Positions 22,650 through 38,100 of a stretch of DNA of 64,000 bases are shown here, one piece after another. The notes beneath the pieces are model-generated. The model saw only the letters and a list, made by a program, of their open reading frames with translations, was not told the origin of the DNA and did not search any database. The DNA is from Dipetalonema caudispina (taxonomy: Eukaryota > Nematoda > Chromadorea > Rhabditida > Onchocercidae): NCBI GenBank assembly GCA_013365325.1, contig JABVXV010000327.1, positions 1-64,000 on the forward strand. Direction: 5' to 3'. A program made the position numbers and the translations under genes. Numbering within the stretch: the first letter of the stretch is position 1; each line of letters starts with the position of its first letter.

Positions 22650-22925
22650 CACACACAAACCACAATACCTCTCTGTAATGAAATGGTAGCTAAATTAACA
22701 ATTACATAAACTCTTCTGCTAACTGATTTGAAATATATGCATGTACTCATCAGTTAAACCGGTTGTGTTGGTACTTTTCATCATCCATCATCTTTTACTT
22801 AAGCTCTTTTCATCCTTTAAATTTGATTACATCATTTACGTTGACATGCATTCCACATGAAATATTTGTCTATCGTAACATACCAGGAACTCTTTGTGCC
22901 AAAGTACAAGTACGCTTGATCTTTG

Positions 22926-22957
<32 letters not shown>

Positions 22958-23526
22958 TTTTCATTTTAAAGGTAAATAGGTCATTTTCACATTCGTATTC
23001 CATTTCAAATGCTTGCTTTTAGTTTTCATTCATCATTATTTCCTCGTTATTTCAAATCGATATTTTTCGTAATAACCAAATGTTCACAATTCTATAATTC
23101 ACAAAATATCATTCAAATATATTTAAACTAACTTTATAATAAGTAAGAAAGTTGAAATTAGTTTGTGTTAATTTAAAAAAAAAAGAAAAAAAAATGATAA
23201 AATATAAAAGTGAATGAATGAATGAATGAATGATTTGTGAGTAGATGATGATAAGTAGACGACAGTATAGCAAACAAATTTAACATTATCAGAAGAGTGA
23301 AGGATAATCAATTTCTCGTTATCGTATCGATTATTTGTTTAAAACATTCCATTCTTTCTTTCATACGCTGGAAACTCTCATAAAACTTAGAGTATTTATT
23401 AGAGAGGGTATTGATTAAATGTCACAGTAATATTGAAGCTTTGATTGTCACTACAACAAAATGTTACAGTTCATTAACCTTCCCCATATCATCATGTTCT
23501 ATACGAACAATGAAAAGAGGTAGTTC

Positions 23527-23557
<31 letters not shown>

Positions 23558-24410
23558 GTTTTTTTTAATTTTTTTCTTCTCATTGTCACTCTTTTGACCC
23601 TTTTCATTCATGAATTAATATCCCAAAATTATTTTCATTATTATAATGATATTTCATTTCATTTCATATCTTCCTTACTTTTGTACATTTCTTTTTTCAT
23701 TTCTTAATAATTAACTTTTTTTTTTTTTAAAAAAAAAGTAAACAAATATGTTTGTTTGCTATTCGGATATATTCACTATAACTAGCTTCATATCATTTTG
23801 TTCTTACTATTCAACGATTTCATTCTTTTCAAATAACTAAACACTAACATTATTACCTAATTTTTTTTTTTTCTCTCTTATTATTCAACATATTGTCACT
23901 ACGATATGATAAATTTCAAATTTTCCACTTTTTTTTTTTCAACAACTTTTTTCTCATTTAATTTTCCTTCTTTTTCCTAGTCATTGTATCTCTATGAATT
24001 GCAATGACCTTTATCGTTTGTTATCTTCAATGTATTTCCTTTAAATTATCCGGTTCTCATCACTTTTTTTTCCACGCTAATTCAACTCATGACAACTTTT
24101 ACCATTTGCCGACTCGGCCGGAATGTACGTTTACGGATTTAAAGATTTTTTTTTTTTTTTTTTTAATCCGGCTAATATTATAATAGTTGATGAGTGCTAT
24201 CGTGTAAACTTTAATTTGATATTTTAAAAGCTAGCAATATGTTATGCTATTATTATGTTTGTTTTATTGCAAGAGTAGCATATGTCAGGGTACGTAAAAG
24301 ACTAGTAAAGCTTGTGTTTAAGTTTTGTTTGAACTTACCAGCTGACGAACTAACCATCGTTTTATTAACTCATCCATTTTAATGCTAATAGAAGCAATTT
24401 ACTTATAATC

Positions 24411-24417
24411 ATTACAG
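24411..24417 (+). promoter_or_regulatory. Likely trans-splice acceptor of PCYT2
   Basis: attacag followed by a 46 nt leader and the ATG at 24464. No upstream coding exon is visible, so this is more likely an outron acceptor than an intron end. Confidence 0.45.
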
Positions 24418-24463
24418 GTTTAATACTGCTACTACTTATAGTGCAGCAGATAAGTGGATTCAA

Positions 24464-27960
<3,497 letters not shown>

Positions 27961-28574
27961 AATAGAGTTAGAGCTGCACGATAATTTCTCGAAGTTTCAG
28001 AATTTACTGGGAATGGTTGTTTCTCGTTCCACTCGACCTCATTTTATTGGTGAGGTTCATAAATTTCATATGGTTATATTTCGTGCTATGCTAATTATGG
28101 ACATATGAGTTGTGTGACTTACAATATTTAACTTCACATCAATGTAACTTTCAAATACTTCGATAGGAAAAATTTTTTGGATTTGAGTTAACTTAAAGAA
28201 AAGGAACAAAAGCATTTATAGTTTTCAGGATATCGATTTGTTAGTATCCAAATATTGGATATTCTGTATGTATTCCTATTTCTTCTTCCTTGTTAATGCA
28301 TTGTTTTTTTAATCCATAGATCATACAGTTCATACTGATTCATTTCTTTTCTTCAATTCATTATAAATTTCTCCATCATTCATTTATTTTATTCCTTCAT
28401 GTTTTCTAGATTGTATTACGCCTGACAAGGTTAGCACAGGAATATTCGGATTTTCCGTTTCAAAGAAATTTCTTTTTTCACTTTATTTGCTATGAACGTT
28501 TAGGTCAGGCTAAATATTGCTTGACGGCTATAGTTATATTTCACACCATTCATTCGTATTTTCCACTGTTTCAA

Positions 28575-28712
28575 ATGTTATTGTCTATGTTGAAAACTTT
28601 TGCCAAGTTGATAAGTAATTTTTTTATAAATGTTAAGAAAATCTGCATAAATGTTAGTAAGAAAACCGCAAACATTTGTTCCAACATTGTCGTATATTTA
28701 GAAAAGGTGTAG
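28575..28712 (+). CDS. Possible 45-residue microprotein in repeat copy 2
   Basis: Counterpart of 22128-22268. Starts MLLSMLKTFAKL and ends with the same 25 residues as copy 1. An in-frame Met lies 18 codons further upstream (28521), giving up to 63 residues. The family is not recognised and coding status is unproven. Confidence 0.2.
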   Translation: MLLSMLKTFAKLISNFFINVKKICINVSKKTANICSNIVVYLEKV

Positions 28713-28838
28713 TTTTCAACTTATTTGGAACCATTTGTTCAAGATATTTTGGTAACAATTAGGAGAATTCCAAGTTTCCATAATACACCAAATAATTTAC
28801 AGTATACAACAGATACAAATCAGTCACTCATCACATAA

Positions 28839-29093
28839 TATTTGAAAAAATGTAATGCTTTTAATCGATCTAAAATTGCGTGCATCATCGGTGATTCGAA
28901 ACATTTGACAAATTTATTCTCAATCTTCGACGAATTATTTCAACTTGACCATTTTATTCAACTAGCCTTGCCTTCTGTTCGTTCAGAAATGTTCGATAGC
29001 CATTCTTACTTTGTAATGAATAAAAGGGATCATTTAATTAATCCAATTAACTTCATGGGAATGTCGATCGGAAAAATGAAAACAGAATTGTGA
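28839..29093 (+). other. 84-codon open frame without ATG in repeat copy 2
   Basis: Identical to the frame at 22395-22649, with the same TTG and TGA. It is kept open together with copy 1 by sequence identity, so the second copy adds no independent coding evidence. Confidence 0.2.
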
Positions 29094-32000
29094 CACACAC
29101 AAACCACAATACCTCTTTGTAATGAAATGGTAGCTAAATTAACAATTACATAAAGTCTTCTGCTAACTGATTTGAAGTATATGCATGTACTCATCAGTTA
29201 AACCGGTTGTGTTGGTACTTTTCATCATCGGTCAGCTTTTTCCGGTCCATTTTATAAAACCTGTTTTGTTATTTTTATTAATGACTTTTACCTCAGCTCT
29301 TCTCACTGTTAATGTTTACTTAATCATTTACATTTATGATTCAGTGAAAACATCATTCACTTTAATGGTAAGATGTTCGAAATTAGTGAGCAGTTTGTTT
29401 TAACTATAACAATATGAAAGTTATTGGTCATTTTCAAATTGGGATGATTCGATCGATTATCGTTGGTTATTCAAATTTTTTTCTTTCTTCTTTTTCGAAA
29501 ATTTTTCTGCTACTGAGAGCATTTGAGTAATTCAAAGTGATGATTTAACTTGGACTAATTAATCCAAGCAATTGTCTCGCTTCACACTCAATTGATCTGT
29601 TTAAATTTCATCCGATCTTTTATTGAGTAATGATTTGTTTGTCTATTGCTTCAGGCAATTCGTTAGTATGAAATATGACAATAGTGTAGAAAAAAAAAAA
29701 ATTCCTTCACTTCATTGTTCATATGAAATTTGAATGTTTATAATGCAATACCTTCTTATTTATTCTTTCAAATCATTTCAACTCGTTTCACGAATTTATG
29801 GAAATGACCAACGTAATACAGTAACATTGATCGGATCACGGGAAGATATCGTACGAATTCATAGTTATTATTGATTTGGATGATACAGTATGATTTGTAA
29901 TGATGCGTCAAAAATACATATAATGCTTTTCTAAAGATATCTGAATATATCTCTGATATCCTCAGACTATCTACCATATTTATATTGTTGAGATTTGTAA
30001 AGTATCAAAACATTTTTAATATGAACTTCTTTGAAACTTTTCATCTTTCAAATAAAAAGATGAGAATTAATTTTGACATCCACCTGATAAAGTTTCCTTT
30101 TTCTCTTAGCATCGAAGAATCAATTCATGCAAATGCTAACCAAACTGCATGTGCATTCACAGATGTATGCATGTAAACGGTAGATTTACACTAACATTAT
30201 TTTTTTCACTGCAAATTACCATGCATATTATTTCAAATATAATTATTATCCATTATCGGCTTATATTGAAGTGAAAACAATCGGTATGCATATGAAGCAA
30301 ACAAATGGTGAATTTCTTTTTTTTTTTTTTTTTTTCGATAATAATTACAGTATTTCCAAAAATGAAAGTATCAAAGCTTTATGCTTCAAATTATAAGTAT
30401 CATTTTTAGAAAACTATTTTAGAATTCTCCTTTATGAGGAAAATTTTACTTTCATTACACTTGTTTTAAAAGCAATATAACAATGTATCTTTTATATTAC
30501 TTTGAGAAATAATTAGCATCATTATGATAACTTTTATATTACGTCGTACATGACCTTGTATCGCTCATTATTTCAAATTCTGATTGTATCACTTTGAGCA
30601 TTTGTTATTTCGAAACAAATTCAAAAAAAAAAAAAAAAAGAAAAAAGATATCAGTAATTTCTATAAGCAATGTTAGGATTTATAGTATCATTAAAAGAAA
30701 AAAAAGAAAATCACAAATTTGGATCAATTCATTTTACTGAAGATGATTGTTGATTTGATTCATCAGGTTATCAAGCACATTCATGCATTAATATCGAAGT
30801 GATACCATATGGATATTATTATAACTAATAATAATAATTATTATTATTATTATTGTAATAGTAAATTGACAGATGTTTCCATTCTCGGTACTCAATGAAT
30901 TCATTTTTCAAAATGCTAAAGAAAAAGTAACTAATCTGATAATCGTTTGATGATGATGAATGATGTGATTTGATCTAATATCTTCTTCTTCTTCCTTTTT
31001 TTTTTCCCCCACCCTATTTTCATTCCTAAATTATGATTTCCTGTGAAAGTAGAAAAATGAATGAAAAAATAGAGTATCTTTAATTTAATAACTAATATGC
31101 AACATTCATATTGGAATTGAAATAGCAGAAAAAGTATCGTAGAATAAAGTTTTTCAAATAAAAAAAAAAGAGAAAGTAGAAAAGAAAATCGATAGATAAT
31201 TTGAAAAAAAAAAAAAAAAAGCAGATATAACTTCTGTTTTATTTCTTCCCCTTTCTTAAGCTCAAACATTAATTACAACCTTTAAATTATATGATTATTT
31301 TACAATGAAAAAAAAGCAATATGGGATTTTTAAGTAACAATGAAATAAATATAGCCTAAATGGAAAATTTTAAAGGTCATATTTTTGGGAAAAAAAGGTA
31401 TAGCAAATTGATAGAAATCAGCATTAATAATAAAAAAAAAAAATGGTAAAACTATTTGGTTATTAGTGAGAAGCTACAGATAAAAAAAAAAAAGAAAAAA
31501 ACAATCAAAAAAAAAAAGAGAAAAAAAACTTGTTTTTATGAACTTGATCTGATTGATCTTTCATCCATTTTATTAAAAAACTAGATAGATAGCTAATGTG
31601 TATTCAATGAAAACCAAGAAAATTTTTAAAATTTATGTCCTCTCTTTCTGTCTATATATTTTTTCTAATTTTAGTTTGTTAAAAAAAAAAAAGAATTAAA
31701 GAATATATTAAAGAAATGTGAAATTATATCATAGCATATCACACCAAATCATATCATACAGTAAATGTTCCCAAATTAATTTTTAAATTTTTTTTTCTTT
31801 TTTTTTTTAGACAAAAAGAATGGGTAATTTTCAATTTTTATAAAACTGGGATGTTTTGATTCGCTGATTTCTTTTTTTTTTTTTTTTTTTTTTTCGAAAC
31901 CAAACAAATTAAATGATTTAATTGAGTTGAACATTTAATTCTCCAATTTTAACCATAAAAATTTGAATTCAATCATTCACACTGATGATTCGTGGATCAG

Positions 32001-34080
32001 TAATGCAGTAATGATATGATCAGTTAACATCATTGATGGTATCATAAATGACTTCGGGCAATCTTGTCGTAAGCAGGTCATCAAGGAATTCTTTGTACAT
32101 GTAAATTGATGTAATCAAATTTAGATATTTAAATTATGAAAAATCCACCAAATATTTTTAAATACTGAAATTTTCTAGCAGGAAAATCAAATTTATAAAA
32201 TTATTTTACATTTTGTTATTTCCATCGATTCAATCGAATCAAGATGAAAATCAAAAATGATGATGACGTCCATAATTTGGATGCATGATGAATAATAAAC
32301 ATTTACTCTTTTTTTTTCTTTAGATTGCCTTTTTAATTTTTTAAAATCTAAATTACAATTTCTTATACTCTTCATGTTTACACTTAGCTGAAATCTGTCA
32401 ACATGTTTGTAAAATTCATTAATTACACCATCAGTTTTTCTTAGAGATCAACATTTTCCTATAAATTAATGCATACCATAATTATGAAAGGTTAAAGTTA
32501 AGAAGTCTGATATTTATTCAATCACATTAGCATTAATAGTTCGATGAAATATGTTGTTCATGTGTACTTTAAATAAAGTATCGTAAAATTTGCACCTTCA
32601 AACGACAGTTCGTTACATCACAAAGAATGTATTTAACAATAAGATTATATTACAGCTTCATATGCGCTTTTTTAGTAACTGGAAATTATATCTCCCGCTA
32701 CTTCAATCATTTACGACGTGATCGATCTCTTTAGAAATTGAAAATTTTTTCTTACTGATTCTTTCAACTATTTAGGGAATGTTTGAATAGCAGCAATTTG
32801 TCATGCATTGATTTCATCAATTTGAAGTGATCACGAATGAATCGTGACATGTTTCCAACATTTTTCGGAATATTTCAACCATTGTCTTTTATACGTTAAA
32901 CAAACGTATAAGCTTGATATTCCTATTATATATGAATCATACGATATGAATAGATGAAGATGAAAAAAAAAAAATCCTCATTTTTTTCATATGATATCGT
33001 AATGATTCGTGTTAAACAATTCTATTTTTGTCAACAAATTATTATAAATTTCGAATTATACCTGTAATAATGCTACTTATCTCTTTACAGTATCCGTTGG
33101 TACTATCTCTTTACAGTATACGTAATAGTGGTACTCTGATGTTAAAATAAGCGCGTTTAATGCATTCATAATTCAGATGTCATCCTTACAATAAACGAAA
33201 CACGATACAAGAAATGATATTGGAATCCCCGGCATTTGAGCATTTGACGGAATTCACTGATAATTACGAACAGAGAAGAAAAGATAAAAAGGAAAAAAAA
33301 AAAAAAAAATGGTGAAACGGAATACATTTGCAACCCACTAGTACAAAAATGTGTCATGTAATCCTCATCAATATATAATACAAGGATAATAATACCTTCC
33401 GGAAAATAAACAGGAAAGAAGGGGTATGGTGGAGGAAGGGTGGAAAGCAGAAAAAAAAAAAAAAAAAAGGAAAGGAATAGGGAGAGGATAAGGGAGCAAG
33501 TGAGTAGTGATAGATAGGAATTCTGGAGCGAAAAATGAGTATTGATGCGTTACGGAAAGAAACCGGTAACGTTGAAGCACAAGGATGAGAAATTTTGTAG
33601 AAATCTTTTACACATACAACGGCCTCCAAAATAAAGTCATATTAAATTGACTTAACACCGAGTGAGAATGGTTCAATGAAATCAGTAAAGAAAACAATTT
33701 TTGCAAAGGGAAAAAAAAAAATTTTTTTCTTCATCTTCAATATCAATTTTTTTTTTTCTCCTTTTCTATAATTCTTTGAACTTACTTACTTCTCAACTCG
33801 ATGAGTTACATAAACTAACATATATTAATTATATTGTCACAATTCCTGGATCAAATCCAGGATGCAAGTTTGTAGTTGACTAGGAAATTCATACAAAAAA
33901 AGGAAAAAAAAGAAAAAAAAATGCTTTCAATATTATTCACAATTTAAGCCATTTAAGAGAATGTATTATTGTCAGTAAAACAAAAAGAATCATATATCCA
34001 ATTACCATTTATAAGGTGCATAATAATTTTGTTTTGTTTTGTTTTTTTTTTTATTTTTGTTTTTGTATTTGTTTTTTTTT

Positions 34081-34114
<34 letters not shown>

Positions 34115-34685
34115 GATAAAATAAATCCATTGGAATCAGTGATACATTTTCAGCAAAAATAAAATAATATATGGTAATGTTATCACTCGTTTCCGAGAAT
34201 TTGAGATCCTCGTGGGATTGAGAGAAAGGTAAAATGATTGAAGTTATCGAATTTTGCAACATTTGATTTCAAAATATACCAAACAATTTCAGGTAATATA
34301 TCCTTAAACTAATCATTTGCATCCTTTATACTTTCCATTTAATTCTTTCATTAATACTATCCCTGCTATTGAAATTCAATCAAATCTCTCTCTTTTTTTC
34401 TTTCCGTTCGCTTCATCCTTCCATCTCTTCTATCACGGCTTTTAAATATTGTCATCTCGCCTTGATAATTGACCAATTCTGACTTTTGAATTTTGGAATC
34501 AAAATCCTGTTATCAAGTATTGCTGCGGACAAAAATTCAGATTACTGGTTTTTCTGACGAAAAAAAAAAAAAAAAAAAAGACACACATTTACCTTTCCCC
34601 GAGAAGAATTCAATTTTCAAATTTGATGATCAGAAAATTCTCTTCAAGTTATTTTGTAAAAAAATGAAGTTGTGCATATTCAATG

Positions 34686-34729
<44 letters not shown>

Positions 34730-34971
34730 CTCGGAGAAACCATTTTGCTTGTATATAGAAGAGTTTCCATTCAAATTATCCCAATAATTGAGATAAATAA
34801 AAATAAATGTGGGGAACATATTAGAACAAAATGAAAAAAAAAAGTCCTGATATAATGAGAGAAAGCAGGAAGAAATTACGCACTAAAAGTTGCCTAATAA
34901 GCTAAGCAGATACAGTTCAAAAAACTTCTGTGATGATCATCCACCTGTAGCAGTGTGCAGAAAAAAAAATT

Positions 34972-35002
<31 letters not shown>

Positions 35003-35127
35003 TATTTGCCAAATGTCAGAATCACAGAAGTCCACTTTTATAATTTTTACATTTTAAGTTGAGGAAAATCTAGTCCATGAAAAATGCCTAGACCAAAAAT
35101 AAAATTAATGGCACTTGGGATCAATTT

Positions 35128-38100
35128 TTAGAAGCGCGAATCATAAAGCGATGTATCCGATGGCTCTGGTGTTGCTCCCATTTGTGTGATAACCTGAACT
35201 GCTGCACGTGAATTTTCAAAATCACCGATTTCATCCGTTGCAATATTTTCGTTTCCTGCTCCACCAGATATTCCAGATGTTCCCGTAGATACTGTAGCCG
35301 TTCTGCCGGCTCTCGCAGATATCCCTTCCAAAGTATCCTCTTCATCCGGTGCAGCATTCTGGCGACAAATTGGGCATGTACGATTACCTTTCAGCCATTT
35401 ATCAATACATTTCAGATGAAAATGATGGGCGCACGGCAACATTCGGACCAGGTCGCGTTTCTCAAAATCACACTGACAGATTACACATACCTTTTCCATC
35501 AAGAGTGCCGGATCAGTAATACGGAATGATTTTAGTTGATCAATTTCGTTCCTGAAAATGTGTCCATCCATCGTAGTATCCATAACATTAATAATTAAAT
35601 ATTAAGAAAATTTTTTAACACAAATTTTCAATTAGTTCTGAAGTAAAGTATATATATATATATTTTCCGAATAGCCTAGCTTCTACGAATAAAAGTTTAC
35701 TTTGTCATTCCTTTAGGTGGTAGACGGGCGGCATTCATCTGGGGTGCCATACGATCAAAGATATGAAGAACTGCTGCTTCCCATGCACGGAACGGAATCT
35801 CACCATTTGCTAATCGTTCTAATTGCTGATGGTAAGTAGCTGCTGATACAGTTTCAATGGTACTTTGAAGCGCTGCTTGTTGTGGCATCCATTCCGCAGC
35901 CATCGTTGGAACAGCAACGGGTCCCTCAACCTGAATTCAACATATTACGATATTGATGGATAACTGATTGATCAATGTGATATTAACAATCTTATCCTGG
36001 CATGATTTAATTCATAACTGTTTACATATAAACAAAAAAATAGAAATGCATTCTTTTGTTCAATTAAAAAAAGAAAAAATAGAAAAAAAGAAGAAAGAAA
36101 AAAAACGTAGAAATAGATAATACAAAGACATACTAAAGGAACGGAATTTCGGTTATTATCTCCAAAATATTCGACTGCAATAGGATGGCGAGCACGATTT
36201 GCTAACATCTGTGTTGCAGTAGCCGGATCAACGCCAACCTGAGCAGCTGCTTGAGCAATTCGAACACGGGAAACTACTGTCTCCATTTGTGCGTTAATTG
36301 CCCTCGGGAGATATGAAAACCCGGGATATAAGCGATAATGCGCTGGATTGTGATGATCCCAACTATTACCACCGTTTACTGCCGATGGAACTGCAGACGG
36401 TGGCCTGTAAAATGAACCGCTTTACAATTAATATAATTTGAATGTTTCATCGAAATTTCCTAATCAAAATATCACACCATAATGTAATAGATTACGGTGG
36501 CATATTCACGGATTACTTCATGTATTCGTAGCTTTAAAATAAGAACAAAAAATATCACAAAGTAAGAAATTTTTCTTACAAATAAAATTAGCTTAATTCA
36601 AAATCATTTCTCAATTTTTTTTTATGACAAAAGTAAACAAATACTTTCAACTATTAAATCAATTCTAGTAAAAAAAAAAAAAGAAAAAATTTTAGCTTAC
36701 ACAGGGAGTTCATCCAATGAACGCTGAATGCCAGAATATTCCTCCGGAATTTCACTTATTAGTGGCGGAAGGAAAGCATGCTCCGCAAATGGAATATCCT
36801 GCGACACATATTGCACTGGTGTTGTTAGCAAACGTAAACCCATCAGTGACTGTATGAAATGATATTACCTGTATATTTTGCTTAAAATATTGCTCAATCT
36901 AATCAATAACTTTCTACGCACTATCATTATAAATGCTTAGAAATTTGTGACATTTCTTTCTTTTTCAAATTTAAATAAATATTTGCTGTAGTAAAAATAT
37001 CACTAATACCTTCAACGTATATCACTAATATCATATCTATCGATCAAATGAATCATTTCTTCTTCATGAATACAGAAAAAAAAAAAAAAAAAAAAAAAAA
37101 ACTAACCGGATGTGGCAGAAAGTATGCGTAATTTGATGCGACCGAGGGAGGTCCATGAAGGTGAAGAGCGATTGGAGTCTGTAAAATTACTGTTTGAAAT
37201 TTGAATATTATGATACATTTAAAATCAGTTGCTTAACTCAAGTTGTTATCATTTCATTACCTAAGATACCATACCGAACGGTATAAAGTTATCTTATCTA
37301 AAATGCAAAAAAAAAGAAAAGAAAAAAGAGAAAATTTCTCTCAAAATGAATCATAAGAAATATATTTAAAAAAAAAAGAAGGAAATTAAAGAATGAACAA
37401 ACCACATTATGTACAATAGATGTGCTCGGCAGAGCAGCGAGCTGAGCGTGAACTTGAGGGGCGATAACCTGAGGTCCATAAATCGGCGTTATAGGGGGTT
37501 GTATGGCAGCGGCGGCAGTTGGATCATAACCCGGAGATGAAGGTATGAGGCACGTTTGCTCAACAACACCTGAAATAATTTAACATTAACAATTTCAACT
37601 TTATTCCCAATTTCATTCTTCTATCCTTCTTAAATACCATTTGTTAAGCAATTCCATTTTCACAACTATATTCTCTAACGCTGATTTTTGTTCTTTTTTT
37701 TTTTTTTTTTTTTTTCAGTATTACAGAAATAGAATACTAATAAATGAACTGGTTCTGATCCTTTTAACACGATAATATTCAAGTGATTGAAAATATTCGA
37801 TTTAATTCGTATTCAACTCCAAACATTTATTTAATAAGCTTTTTTTCTTTTTTTTTTTTTTTTTTTCGATATTTTAACAATACCCATTTTTACCAGTTTC
37901 TACCACGATAACATGAAATTCTTTTAGGATTGCGTCAATAAAAAAAAAAAAAAAAAGAAAAAGTAGAAATAACGTAAGAAAAAACACAATGTGATCCAGC
38001 CATTTCCTTCGCTATAATGTAATAATAATAATAATAATAATATAGAAGTAGTGATACGGCTGAGATGAACACTTACGAACATTCTGCAGCATTAAGCCGC

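Larger units (their letters stand above)
22089..22785. repeat. Duplicated ~695 bp element, copy 1
   Basis: Direct-repeat partner of 28536-29229. Offset is 6447 bp before, and 6444 bp after, a 3 bp indel near 22135. Positions 22209-22672 read identical to 28653-29116 (464 bp). The edges carry scattered substitutions, and beyond them only weak similarity remains. No terminal inverted repeats, target-site duplication or transposase were seen, so a mobile origin is not shown. Confidence 0.9.
20564..24417. other. Divergent intergenic region between vps-11 and PCYT2 genes
   Basis: Contains candidate promoters for both genes, copy 1 of the duplicated element (22089-22785), a short GAAT tetranucleotide repeat (about 23213-23233) and long T runs (22944-22962, 23532-23557, 24146-24164). 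The part from 20.9 to 21.1 kb is less AT-rich and carries a TGCTGAGTCAT element and a CCACGTA palindrome. No protein-coding exon is supported apart from the short frames inside the repeat. Confidence 0.6.
28536..29229. repeat. Duplicated ~695 bp element, copy 2
   Basis: Direct repeat of 22089-22785, located about 0.6 kb after the last PCYT2 stop. The core 28653-29116 reads identical to copy 1, while the outer ~115 bp on each side carry scattered substitutions and one 3 bp deletion. Downstream, both copies keep a faint shared pattern (ttttac..cagctctt, tcatttac), suggesting that the original duplication was longer. Confidence 0.9.
27961..35127. other. Convergent intergenic region between PCYT2 and the RING E3 gene
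   Basis: About 7.2 kb of AT-rich DNA. It holds copy 2 of the duplicated element (28536-29229), a self-complementary ATA/TAT run near 30826-30854, a small inverted repeat at 32890-32910 (TATACGTT/AACGTATA), a short imperfect tandem repeat at about 33079-33137 (atctctttacagtat twice) and very long homopolymers (34087-34113, 34686-34726, 34974-34996). I found no supported gene. Confidence 0.6.

Noticed and set aside
32020..32100. 26-residue protein-like frame on the minus strand (MYKEFLDDLLTTRLPEVIYD...)
   Set aside because: No acceptor upstream and only 38 open codons in total; may be chance or a tiny remnant.
33781..33871. tRNA-like T-arm (cctgg-atcaaat-ccagg)
   Set aside because: The stem and loop size fit a T-arm, but the upstream A-box, anticodon arm and acceptor pairing are poor. 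At best a decayed tRNA-like sequence.
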